DNA from: Candidatus Epulonipiscioides saccharophilum
GTDB lineage: Bacteria; Bacillota; Clostridia; Lachnospirales; Cellulosilyticaceae
Direction of reading: 5' to 3'
Assembly (NCBI GenBank): GCA_002007295.1
Contig: LNZM01000152.1
Location: 1 to 41,168 of the forward strand
Length of the DNA stretch: 41,168 bases
Position numbers and translations under genes: made by a program. The notes below the pieces were generated by a model. It was not told the origin of the DNA and made no database searches. It worked only from the letters and a program-made list of their open reading frames with translations. Shown here in pieces: positions 23,401-30,581 of the stretch (its first letter is position 1; every line of letters begins with the position of its first letter).

Positions 23401-25824
23401 ATAATTTTCCGCAGTTAAATATTCATCTAGAAGAAAATCAGAATTGTCTAGATGATTCCAATTAAACATCCCATTATTTCGTTTGATCAAAACATCTTCT
23501 ACCGTGAAAGTCTCGGATGATTGATTATAATATGCTTCTCCCATTTGTCCAGCATAAGAAGTTACCTCGATAGGCTCTAAGGCATTATCACTTTCACGAT
23601 CCACCTTAAATATTTTACTATAAATTCTTCCATTAATCGGCGTCTCTTTACTTTCGTACATAAAAAATTCATAGTATAAAACACCATCCGTAACAAATTG
23701 GTCCAGTTGCTGATTATCTTCTGTATTTTTTGGAGCAGTAAATGTTAGATCAAATCCGATAGCTTGAGTCGGATCTAACGCAACCTCTGGGGGCACAACA
23801 TAAATATTTTTTATTTCATCTATGATTGGCGTTGGAGGTTTTATATTTTTATCTATGGCAGCGTTATAATTTAAATATTGAGAACTCAAAGTAGTTTTGT
23901 CAGAGATAACTACTTCCATTAAATATCCTTGAGCACCTTCTGATAATATTGGCACGGGTATGCTATCACTAATGTAGCCATATCCTACACCGACCAGCAT
24001 GCTAGGGTCTATTGTTTTTCCATTATAAACTCGATATTTTGTTGTATCGGATAAGCCTTTATAAGGAATATATGTTAAAATAGCATCCTGAAGAGAAACC
24101 CTCTCAACTCGATATTCCATGTAGGTATATACATCACCTGTTTTATCATATTTTCTATACAAAAATCTTTTCTCGCTTGGATTTTCAGGATTTTCATAGG
24201 TATCATCCGTAATCTCTATTTCTACAATATTCATTAATTCACTATTACTTAAAGATGACCACTCAATAAATTCTTCACTTTTAGTATCTTTTAGGTCGGC
24301 ACCGTTTTCATCTTCGCCTCCTAGGTAAATCGGATTTTCATTATTATGAATAGGCATTTTAAAAATATCGTCTTGAACTATTTGAATTAAGTGATGACCT
24401 GCTACTATTCCGTTTAAAGCTTCTTCTTTAGACGGAGGTATATATTTTTTTAAACCTGATTCCAAAAGATTATTATGAACACTAATCGGTGATGGATTAA
24501 ATTCATCTGTTGCAAAGTCAAAATAAAATTGAATATTATCTCCATCATAAGACATTAAATTAAATTTACCTTTTAGATCATCGCCCTCCACCATAAGAAT
24601 TTCCTGATACTTATTATAACCACCGCTATCTTCTTCGTCTACGTCTGGTGTGGCCGGATTATCATCTATTTCCTTTTTTGAAACTAAAGAAAGAGGATGA
24701 TCAAACATGATATCGAAACCAGCTCTTTCACCTGCTGTTTGTGGACTTTCTATTTCAAAGTCATCTATTAACTCTGTCAGATTCTCTGGATCTATCATAT
24801 AGTGAGTAGGCTTACCTGTAAAATTTGCAAGCTGTTTTAAAATTTGCAAATTTTCTTTTCTAACCACCTTCGTCTCGTCTAAAGCATTGAGTTCTTTTAT
24901 AGTGTAGTTTACGATAGTCCCGGATTCAATACCGCTATTAGATAAGTGAAATTTAAATTTACCTGTAGCAGTTTTTTCAAATATATATTTAAAGTTAAAA
25001 TCGTTTCCTGAGCCAATTAATTTAACTGTATTACCGAAGTCTGCAAGAAATTTACTGTTAGTATCAACAGTTTGGACAATCTTACCTATTATAGATTTTC
25101 CTCCAATTTTTATACCTTCGGCCGGATCTAGTTCAAATTCATCATCTTGAATCGTCTCGTCCGGTGCAGTGCCTGGGTCGTCCTCCTCGTCCTGTTCACC
25201 TTTATTTACAGTCGGGTGACCATCGTTCATTTCATCATCTAAGTAACCATCCGGCAACGTGAACTCTTCATATCTATTTAAATTCGAATTATATACCGAG
25301 TACTTTGGCATAGCTTTCGTCACTTCGTCATATGGCGTTAATTCATCCCATGGAGGCTCAATAGTTGGCATTCCATGGTTTAGAAGAAGATCTCCTGAGT
25401 TATGAACGGTTGTTATAACTGTATGGTTACCGGTCGCATCGGTTCTTAGTTGATGAGTAACTTGCACTATATTTACAGTGTTTCGTACCAAATAAGAAAT
25501 TTCGTAAATCCCACCGTCGCTTCCGTCAAAGCTTATACTAGCCCAATTATTAAGTAGCGGTACGGTCTGCATAGCCTCAAAATATTCCGGATCTTCTGGT
25601 AAATCATAGGCTCGTTGCTCTATATTAAATAAAGCCGTTCCTCTAGATGTAGAAGAGTTTACCGAATCCCGATAAAATTGATTTGAAAAAATTGGTAGCA
25701 TAGAATTGGTAGTTTTTATAGTAGTGTCGTAAGTAGTATAGGCATATACCTCAACTTTTCGCAGAGGTGGACTACAAACCATTGCAGCTGCAAGAAAACC
25801 AGCCAATCGTTTTTTTAATTTCAT
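20440..25824 (-). CDS. Very large secreted fibronectin type III protein (~1794 aa)
   Basis: An exported surface protein and paralogue in architecture of the following gene. The frame is open from 25848, but GGGGAG lies 4 nt before ATG 25824, giving an N-terminus MKLKKRLAGFLAAAMVC followed by an unusual PPLRKVEVYAYT junction; the signal peptide probably ends near AYA. The first ~650 residues are Asp/Glu-rich beta sequence; then come three or more fibronectin-III modules (e.g. NTSVVLRWDEPN, DEVVISFMAP with DSSTRYDIKVRI). Next is a highly acidic segment (EEELQEALFEEVVEDEELQEI in short), and a C-terminal ~180 residues resembling weak SLH repeats (TMEEAIYLLMQLYEK, QLGFIDGDEKPTDTILPAEMQKML). No enzyme motif is seen. 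Confidence 0.85.
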   Translation of the reverse strand: MKLKKRLAGFLAAAMVCSPPLRKVEVYAYTTYDTTIKTTNSMLPIFSNQFYRDSVNSSTSRGTALFNIEQRAYDLPEDPEYFEAMQTVPLLNNWASISFDGSDGGIYEISYLVRNTVNIVQVTHQLRTDATGNHTVITTVHNSGDLLLNHGMPTIEPPWDELTPYDEVTKAMPKYSVYNSNLNRYEEFTLPDGYLDDEMNDGHPTVNKGEQDEEDDPGTAPDETIQDDEFELDPAEGIKIGGKSIIGKIVQTVDTNSKFLADFGNTVKLIGSGNDFNFKYIFEKTATGKFKFHLSNSGIESGTIVNYTIKELNALDETKVVRKENLQILKQLANFTGKPTHYMIDPENLTELIDDFEIESPQTAGERAGFDIMFDHPLSLVSKKEIDDNPATPDVDEEDSGGYNKYQEILMVEGDDLKGKFNLMSYDGDNIQFYFDFATDEFNPSPISVHNNLLESGLKKYIPPSKEEALNGIVAGHHLIQIVQDDIFKMPIHNNENPIYLGGEDENGADLKDTKSEEFIEWSSLSNSELMNIVEIEITDDTYENPENPSEKRFLYRKYDKTGDVYTYMEYRVERVSLQDAILTYIPYKGLSDTTKYRVYNGKTIDPSMLVGVGYGYISDSIPVPILSEGAQGYLMEVVISDKTTLSSQYLNYNAAIDKNIKPPTPIIDEIKNIYVVPPEVALDPTQAIGFDLTFTAPKNTEDNQQLDQFVTDGVLYYEFFMYESKETPINGRIYSKIFKVDRESDNALEPIEVTSYAGQMGEAYYNQSSETFTVEDVLIKRNNGMFNWNHLDNSDFLLDEYLTAENYPPAPEELDDLSHPQWDVGKTYYFTVRAVYDRDPNLNPPQPGQEEEVSTLTYSNESNPVAITFTNKNEVLPIVTIITDESVIVEDPTNPDDINKANQKINFNIVNLENFIDFMLDPVDWEYKYEDEYGNPDKYDRTYEVFLYQKDDPILDDFENAKEIWGSDITTVVPGVSVDVNMNDYILNLRRGDVVRLDFRSSDNVLPSYLWPTVEFQGLDQNQTYYVQIRTRVDNKSPDVKSKYSTFSKIHTFTTHVNPKPPGPEEQKPPTPADFWIEEQTSNTSVVLRWDEPNYQPNEGQVMYYELLRAEDARLEGDILDPTLSLENVLRKDPSLLGFATGGHLTNNEDLVYSVKFNGVSFITTLLEPKIFSELLKLDDRTLTPNNIYYYYVRTVVNIEGTLVASEWISQPVTTSPVEPPTTLKVERTKNYDYLPSDEVVISFMAPIPADSVVPDQYDFEIAIKGERDHDFSFANYGPYVAERLTANDDAPIPPEGYQYYVYKISGFDSSTRYDIKVRIVDYKTEVPPDEEAPRSLYSNKIVYQTAVDDEDEEDKSRLEEYLAKFDRLLLELRGQPYWILLETDDTGVYKFKETYLKERLSNDVFELTTKPDFTSAEYYFPGNAFEDGHLAMLRGKIGEFTVSIRPDTISPYLSDIRDIKVDINSNKTEDFYVKLAIYTRDIKLVNGKEPLTKELNIELDIIPLEEEDIFIEVDILDIFKDLMEDGRISVEEELQEALFEEVVEDEELQEIIEKEVANISTRYQDKAFEFIYDAMGREKSIDELDTPIQVEAEINSLDTQAYIYDRGWVKTYAYRMIDGWATEITGPTAVVFAGTENEVGIGSQSAAQEMINRYDIDQTLETRLAPGNTTSKDQVYNAIASVMGAPINANPVTYLNQNGFKGVTSFQSAGSITMEEAIYLLMQLYEKISYNSINNIAITNRQAVTHINLYKPQYRQYASVAQQLGFIDGDEKPTDTILPAEMQKMLTDILTQ

Positions 25825-25950
25825 ATTTCTCCCCTTTCTTGCTTTCATATTCTATGATTTATATATCGTCATCAATCATCCGCCTCACTATGTATCATAA
25901 TGTCAACTGACTTACAAATTTATTTCTTGCACATTACAAATTTTAAAATA

Positions 25951-26237
25951 TCAGCGTAAGTGATTGAAAAAATTTTTTTCTTGCGGTGACAGAAATTTTT
26001 ACACAGCAATTGTTCATTCTTATGTATTACCTGAAGATGTCAACGTAAGTGATTGAAAAATTTTTTTCTTGCGGTGACAGAAATTTTTACACAGCAATTG
26101 TTCATTCTTATGTATTACCTGAAGATGTCAGCGTAAGTGATTGAAAAATTTTTTTCTTGCGGTGACAGAAATTTTTACACAGCAATTGTTCATTCTTATG
26201 TATTACCTGAAGATGTCAGCATAAATGATTGAAAAAT
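25951..26237 (-). repeat. 88-bp tandem repeats upstream of the fibronectin-III operon
   Basis: Three full units (89, 88, 88 bp) plus a partial fourth, starting near 25951, 26040, 26128 and 26216. They differ by only a few bases (TCAGCG/TCAACG/TCAGCATAA). Each full unit carries GCGGTGACAGAAATTTTTAC and TTGTTCATTCTTATGT, the latter shared with the oppA leader. They lie 125-410 bp before the gene start. They are directly adjoining, without spacers, so this is not a CRISPR array. Each unit could hold a promoter or operator; I see CTGACA-15-TAAGAA on the minus strand as a weak candidate. Confidence 0.8.
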
Positions 26238-26243
26238 TTTTTT

Positions 26244-26380
26244 AAACCTCTCAGTCAGCTTCGCTGACAGCTCCCCTGGAAGGGGCGCAGGGGGGCGTTC
26301 CTACTTCCCTGGAGTCTATGGACAACCCTTTTTGCTTGAAACAAAATTTGTCGCTTTAATGCGACGGCCCCCTTTTGCTA
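26244..26380. repeat. MITE-like element
   Basis: Begins AACCTCTCAGTCAGCTTCGCTGACAG with stem GTCAGC/GCTGAC (26254-26268), then CTCCCCTGGAAGGGG, and ends with GTCGC-TTTAAT-GCGAC followed by GGCCCCC (26350-26371). The end lies about 12 bp from the stop codon of the deacetylase gene. Confidence 0.65.
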
Positions 26381-26382
26381 AT

Positions 26383-27120
26383 CTAAAAAACAGTTGTTAC
26401 CTCTTGTTTATATTGTCGACCTCTAAAATCACAAAAATAATCTTGTCGAATTATTAATTCCGAAACTGGAATTAATTCATATTCTAAATTTTTTAAACCC
26501 TTTATAGTTTCATCTAAAATATCTTTTGTATATTTAGTTCCGGTATGAAACAAAATTATTGAACCTGGTTGCAGACTAGAATGTTCTAGGACGTTAGCCA
26601 CCAATTCTTCTTTCGTATAATCTTTCCAATCCAACGAGTCTACGTCCCACTGAATTGTATGATAGCCTAACTCGTTTGCTGCTGTAATCACATCGTTGTT
26701 GTATTCACCATAAGGTGCTCGATACAAATCCATTTCTATACCAAGCAAATCCCTTACTTTTTTGTGAGCAGCTTGTATATCCTCCTTTATTTCATCAACA
26801 CTCAGTTTCGTAACATGCGGATGAGAATTTGAATGATTGGCTATATCATGCCCTTTATCTTTCAGTAGTTTAACTTTATCTGGATATTTATCAATCCAAT
26901 CTCCAACTATAAAAAACGTTGCTTTAACTTGGTTATCATCCAAAATAGCTAAGATCTGCTCAAAATCATCTCCTCCCCACGCTACATCAAAAGTTAAGGC
27001 TACTTTGGCCTGGTCAGTGTTAACAGAATATATTGGAATTAGTCTACTCGAGGCCGTTATTGCTATCGTCATAAACATGGATAAAAAAAAGACAGTGGAT
27101 ATTTTCATAACTTTTTTCAA
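26383..27120 (-). CDS. Polysaccharide deacetylase, PdaB-like
   Basis: A NodB-family carbohydrate esterase with an N-terminal membrane anchor or signal (ISTVFFLSMFMTIAITASS). Motifs: ALTFDVAWGGDD (catalytic Asp region in the TFD..WG form of PdaB-like proteins), HSNSHPH (metal His pair), RAPYGEYN, DVDSLDW and ILFHTG. In spore formers PdaB is needed to maintain the spore cortex, so a sporulation role is plausible but not shown. The open frame begins at ATG 27138 without a ribosome binding site. AGGAG sits 8 nt before TTG 27120, which I take as the start (about 245 residues). The final ~15 residues (CDFRGRQYKQEVTTVF) run past the usual domain end. It diverges from the otn fusion gene. Confidence 0.85.
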   Translation of the reverse strand: MKKVMKISTVFFLSMFMTIAITASSRLIPIYSVNTDQAKVALTFDVAWGGDDFEQILAILDDNQVKATFFIVGDWIDKYPDKVKLLKDKGHDIANHSNSHPHVTKLSVDEIKEDIQAAHKKVRDLLGIEMDLYRAPYGEYNNDVITAANELGYHTIQWDVDSLDWKDYTKEELVANVLEHSSLQPGSIILFHTGTKYTKDILDETIKGLKNLEYELIPVSELIIRQDYFCDFRGRQYKQEVTTVF

Positions 27121-27204
27121 GACTTTATCTCCTATCATTATTATAGTATGTTTAAAATATTTTTAGCACTTTATTGATTTTTATACTATATATTTATGAC
27201 AGGT

Positions 27205-27310
27205 TAGCAAAATTTAAAACGATGCTAAACATTTTATAACTTGAATTTATCTATAATAGAATAGCAAAATTTAAAACGATACTAAACATTGTACAGCTTG
27301 AATTTATTTT
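27205..27310. repeat. 57-bp direct repeat in a divergent promoter region
   Basis: TAGCAAAATTTAAAACGAT(G/A)CTAAACATT...CTTGAATTTAT occurs at 27205 and 27262. The repeat end supplies the TTGAAT used as a -35 in the second copy. It sits between the divergent deacetylase and otn genes, so it may duplicate a control site. Confidence 0.7.
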
Positions 27311-27326
27311 ATAAACGATTATAATA
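27299..27326 (+). promoter_or_regulatory. Promoter of the otnK-otnC fusion gene
   Basis: TTGAAT, 16 nt, TATAAT, about 100 nt before the start codon, at the end of the 57-bp repeat. On the opposite strand TTGCTA-16-TAGTAT near 27188-27212 is a weaker candidate for the deacetylase gene. Confidence 0.5.
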
Positions 27327-27429
27327 ATAGTTATAACAAACAATAGTACTTGCATAAACATAAAAAGTCACAAGTTTATAGAAAAAAACATACGTCAATA
27401 TGCAAAAATTTTAATTAGGAGAGATCAAT

Positions 27430-29319
27430 ATGAAACCAATTTTAGGTTGTATCGCCGATGATTTTACCGGAGCTAGCGACGCAGCATCGTTTTTAACGGC
27501 CGGCGGAATGAAAACAATATTATATAGTGGAACCCCATCCGAAGATAGTAAAATAGAAGAGTGCGATGCGATAGTTATCGCATTGAAAACTAGAAATGCT
27601 ACCAAAAAAGTAGCGGTTCAAAAAAGTCTAAAAGCCGCTAAATGGCTAAAAAAGCATGGCGCTAAACAATTATATTTTAAATACTGTTCCACCTTTAATT
27701 CTACTTCCGAAGGAAATATTGGACCAGTTTTAGACGCACTTCTAGATGAATTTCATTGTCATTATAGCATATTATGTCCGGCCCTACCTATAAATGGTAG
27801 AACAGTGCAAAACGGAAAACTTTATGTAGATGGCATCCCTTTGGATAAAACTCATATGAAAAATCATCCATTAACTCCAATGTGGTCATCAAACATATCC
27901 GAATTAATGGAACCACAAAGTAAATATCATTGTATAAAGTTTAGTTCGAAAGATTTAGATCATTTTTCTAATAAATGGTTGCCTAAAACACATTCAAAAT
28001 TCTATATAATTCCAGATTGTGTAACAAATAAAGATACGAGTAAAATAGTAAAGGTATTCGGTAAGTTGCCTATATTATCTGGTGGATCAGCAATACTGCA
28101 AGAAATTGCTAAAAAGTATACAGGGCCTCATATACACCATGAAAAGCACAACAGCATGAGTTCGGGTAAGTCGCTAATTTTGGCCGGTAGCTGCTCGGTT
28201 ATAACTCAAAAGCAAATAGAGGTATACAAAAGTCATGGAGGAAAAAGCATTTTTGTAGATCCTCAAAAATTATTAGAGGGACAGCAAACTTTTGATGATA
28301 TATGGGATGAAATAGAAGACGGTACTTTAGTTTACAGCTCTCAGGATCCTTTTGAGGTACAGCAGATTCAAAAGTTAGGAGCAGAAAATATTTCGGACCT
28401 CCTAGAATCTACAATGGCCACCTTGGCCAAAAGAGCTGTCGTAAGTGGATTCACCCGCATAATCGTTGCTGGTGGCGAAACTTCCGGCGCTGTGACGCAA
28501 GCATTAAAATGTAAATCGTATATTATATCTGACAATGTAGATCCGGGTGTGCCGATTATGATTCCGTTAGCAAATAAGGATATAAGATTAGTGTTGAAAT
28601 CCGGAAACTTTGGTAGCGAAGACTTTTTTAATAAGGCTATTTCTATGACTGATGGGACCAAGACCATGGCGGCAGCTAACGAAAAATTCTTGAAATATAT
28701 AGAAGAGTTTAAAAAAGAAACAGTCTTACAATCTCAAATACAAACCATGCTAAACGAAGCTATTTGGATCGGTAAAAACTTATTTGATAGAAATAAAGTT
28801 TCCGGTTGTTCCGCTAACATAAGCTTTAGAATAGAAGATAAGATCTATATAAGCAAGAGTAACGCATGCTTTGGCAATCTAACACAAGAAAGTTTTGCAT
28901 GTCTATCTCTAGAAAGTGATTTGTTAAACGAAGTTTTCCCTAGCAAAGAATGGCCACTACACCAAATATTGTATAAATATAAAGATGCTTCGGCCGTTAT
29001 CCATACTCACAGCTGTTATTCAACCTTATGGTCATGTTTAGAACATGAAGACAAAATAAACTGTATCCCAAAATATACTCCTTATCTAGAAATGAAACTT
29101 GGTGCAGTAGCCATAGTTCCGTATGGAGAACCGGGTAGCGACGAGCTTTTTAGATTGATGCACGAACACGTTAACACGGCGGATGGTTTCCTCTTAGCCA
29201 ATCATGGCCCGATTGTTTCTGGTAGCAGTCTTATGGATGCCTTTTATAAATTAGAAGAATTAGAAGATAGTTGCAAAATCGCTTGGAACTTGCAAGGTAG
29301 GAATGCTAATAGAATTTAA
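27430..29319 (+). CDS. Fused 3-oxo-tetronate kinase / 3-oxo-tetronate 4-phosphate decarboxylase
   Basis: A 629-residue fusion of two enzymes usually made separately. Residues 1 to about 415 are a DUF1537 four-carbon sugar-acid kinase (OtnK-like): GCIADDFTGASDAASFL at the N-terminus, FKYCSTFNST, CPALPINGRTV, IVAGGETSGAV and the final LKSGNFGSEDFF. Residues about 430-629 are a class II aldolase-fold decarboxylase (OtnC-like): GCSANISFR, metal His pair in VIHTHSCYSTL, and FLLANHGPIVSG. Together they would phosphorylate 3-oxo-tetronate and decarboxylate it to dihydroxyacetone phosphate. No dehydrogenase or isomerase partner lies nearby, so the upstream steps are elsewhere. The start has GGAGAG 8 nt upstream. 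Substrate stereochemistry cannot be read from sequence. Confidence 0.88.
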   Translation: MKPILGCIADDFTGASDAASFLTAGGMKTILYSGTPSEDSKIEECDAIVIALKTRNATKKVAVQKSLKAAKWLKKHGAKQLYFKYCSTFNSTSEGNIGPVLDALLDEFHCHYSILCPALPINGRTVQNGKLYVDGIPLDKTHMKNHPLTPMWSSNISELMEPQSKYHCIKFSSKDLDHFSNKWLPKTHSKFYIIPDCVTNKDTSKIVKVFGKLPILSGGSAILQEIAKKYTGPHIHHEKHNSMSSGKSLILAGSCSVITQKQIEVYKSHGGKSIFVDPQKLLEGQQTFDDIWDEIEDGTLVYSSQDPFEVQQIQKLGAENISDLLESTMATLAKRAVVSGFTRIIVAGGETSGAVTQALKCKSYIISDNVDPGVPIMIPLANKDIRLVLKSGNFGSEDFFNKAISMTDGTKTMAAANEKFLKYIEEFKKETVLQSQIQTMLNEAIWIGKNLFDRNKVSGCSANISFRIEDKIYISKSNACFGNLTQESFACLSLESDLLNEVFPSKEWPLHQILYKYKDASAVIHTHSCYSTLWSCLEHEDKINCIPKYTPYLEMKLGAVAIVPYGEPGSDELFRLMHEHVNTADGFLLANHGPIVSGSSLMDAFYKLEELEDSCKIAWNLQGRNANRI

Positions 29320-29321
29320 CA

Positions 29322-29500
29322 ACCTCTCAGTCAGCTTGGCTAACTGAGCTGTCGCACTAATAACCTAAAGTAAAGGTCAAGTGCATCGCTTCGCTCTTTT
29401 ACAATATTTCGAAAACAAACTAAGAGGTGCACCGTAGAGAAACAGACTAAGGGAAAATTGCCGGTGCTCCCCTGGAAGGCATACATGGGAACTTAAGAAA
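29322..29500. repeat. MITE-like remnants after the otn gene
   Basis: AACCTCTCAGTCAGCTTGGC begins 2 nt after the stop, followed by GAGCTGTCGCACTAATAACC, the same end as in 12781-12799. CATACATGGGAACTTAAGAA at 29480-29499 matches the left end of the element at 30058. Confidence 0.55.
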
Positions 29501-29554
29501 ATTAATTTTTAGTGAAGCTAATTAAGAGATGGGCAACCTGCTCCCCTTATAGTT

Positions 29555-29900
29555 TCTAAAAGGTGAATGGGGTGACAACTCCATGAAAATCTCTCTACTG
29601 TGTCCTTATAATAGAAGCTAAGCATTCTTTTTCGGACCTGACCTTTGCTTCTATAGAAATATTTCAGGCTACTTTCTTTATTCTTACAATTTAGTATTTT
29701 GAAACATTTTTGATTTCGATATGCTATAATCTAAGAATCATATTAATACATTATGAAGTTTAATAATAAGAACTTGAAGCATCATAATTTAGAATAATAA
29801 CAACTCCTTAGTTAGTGCCTAAAAGGTGAACAGGATAACAACTTCCTGAGAACCTTTCTACGGTGTCCTTATATATAGAAGCTAAACATTCTTTTTTGGC
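29555..29900 (+). repeat. Pair of related hairpin-forming repeats
   Basis: Two ~80-bp segments (29556-29635 and 29819-29898, exactly 263 bp apart) share CTAAAAGGTGAA, TGTCCTTATA, ATAGAAGCTAA(G/A)CATTCTTTTT. Each can form an inner hairpin: TGGGGT-GACA-ACTCCA in the first, CAGGA-loop-TCCTG in the second. The second also has AAAGGT pairing with ACCTTT around it. TGCTATAAT near 29732 is a possible extended -10 for the second copy. They may be a small structured RNA or paired transposon remnants. Confidence 0.4.
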
Positions 29901-30057
29901 TACTAATTTGTCAATCTACGGATCTGTATATCTTGTTACATCCGCATTACTACTATCCTAAATTTTGTTTACACTTAACCTATTGAAAAACTTTTTCTAG
30001 AAACAAAATAAAAATTTGGAATTTGTATTTTTAGAATAATAAGAATCCCTTATAGTC

Positions 30058-30231
30058 ATACATGGGAACTTAAGAAAATTAACTATTATTAAACTCAAAT
30101 ACCACTATCGAAAAATGAATCCATAAAGACTTTTTAATATAGTTATAAGGGCTATTTTCATAAATATTACACTTTTCTATATGTTGTTCTAAACAAAACC
30201 ATAAAATAAGATTCTTAAGTTCCCGCCTATG
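30058..30231. mobile_element. Short element with ~20-bp inverted repeats
   Basis: CATACATGGGAACTTAAGAA (30058-30077) and TTCTTAAGTTCCCGCCTATG (about 30212-30231) are inverted copies with three mismatches. The 175-bp element is AT-rich and has no open frame. Single ends of this family also occur at 10113, 14563 and 29480. Confidence 0.6.
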
Positions 30232-30249
30232 CCCCTGGAAAGGGAACCT

Positions 30250-30289
30250 AAAAAAATAGACATAAGAACTGTCCTCAGCTCTTATGTCT
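30250..30289 (-). terminator. Intrinsic terminator of the comEA-to-holA cluster
   Basis: On the minus strand AGACATAAGA pairs with TCTTATGTCT (10 bp) across a 12-nt loop, followed by ATTTTTTT. It lies 22 bp after the stop of the small acidic protein gene. Confidence 0.85.
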
Positions 30290-30310
30290 ACTCATTTCTT
30301 ACTTATTTTT

Positions 30311-30547
30311 TTACTCTGCACAATCCGTACAAATAATATCATACCCATTAAAATATTGTTCAAATTCTACATTATTTAGAAAAGACTCCATCTGATCTAT
30401 TTCTTCACTTTCGTTTGTCGATATTGTGTCAGATCTTTCGTTATAAAAATCCTTGAGGTGCACTGTTAATCCGTTGTCATCTTTGTCCGTGTAAATACAG
30501 CGATAACCTTCTTCATACATCTGCTTTAGCTCATCTAATTTTTCCAT
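30311..30547 (-). CDS. Small acidic hypothetical protein (78 aa)
   Basis: A soluble protein of 78 residues with no signal or membrane segment, rich in Glu, Asp and Tyr: MEKLDELKQMYEEGYRCIY at the start, KDFYNERSDTIS mid-protein, and an end YDIICTDCAE with two cysteines. AGGAGG lies about 8 nt before the ATG and a strong terminator follows, so it is very likely a real gene. It is the last gene of the minus-strand cluster, 34 bp after holA. I do not recognise the family. Confidence 0.75.
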   Translation of the reverse strand: MEKLDELKQMYEEGYRCIYTDKDDNGLTVHLKDFYNERSDTISTNESEEIDQMESFLNNVEFEQYFNGYDIICTDCAE

Positions 30548-30581
30548 AGAAACCCTCCTAAATATTAGTATTTACAATAGT

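Noticed and set aside
25951-26237. Possible CRISPR array
   Set aside because: The 88-bp units adjoin directly, with no unique spacers, and no cas genes are nearby; they are plain tandem repeats.
28368-28667. 99-codon minus-strand frame inside the otn fusion gene
   Set aside because: It is antisense to a well-conserved kinase region (GGETSGAV) and lacks translation signals.
29320-30250. Possible tRNA, rRNA or known riboswitch in the gene-free kilobase
   Set aside because: I could find no cloverleaf or recognised riboswitch core; only repeat remnants and simple hairpins are visible.
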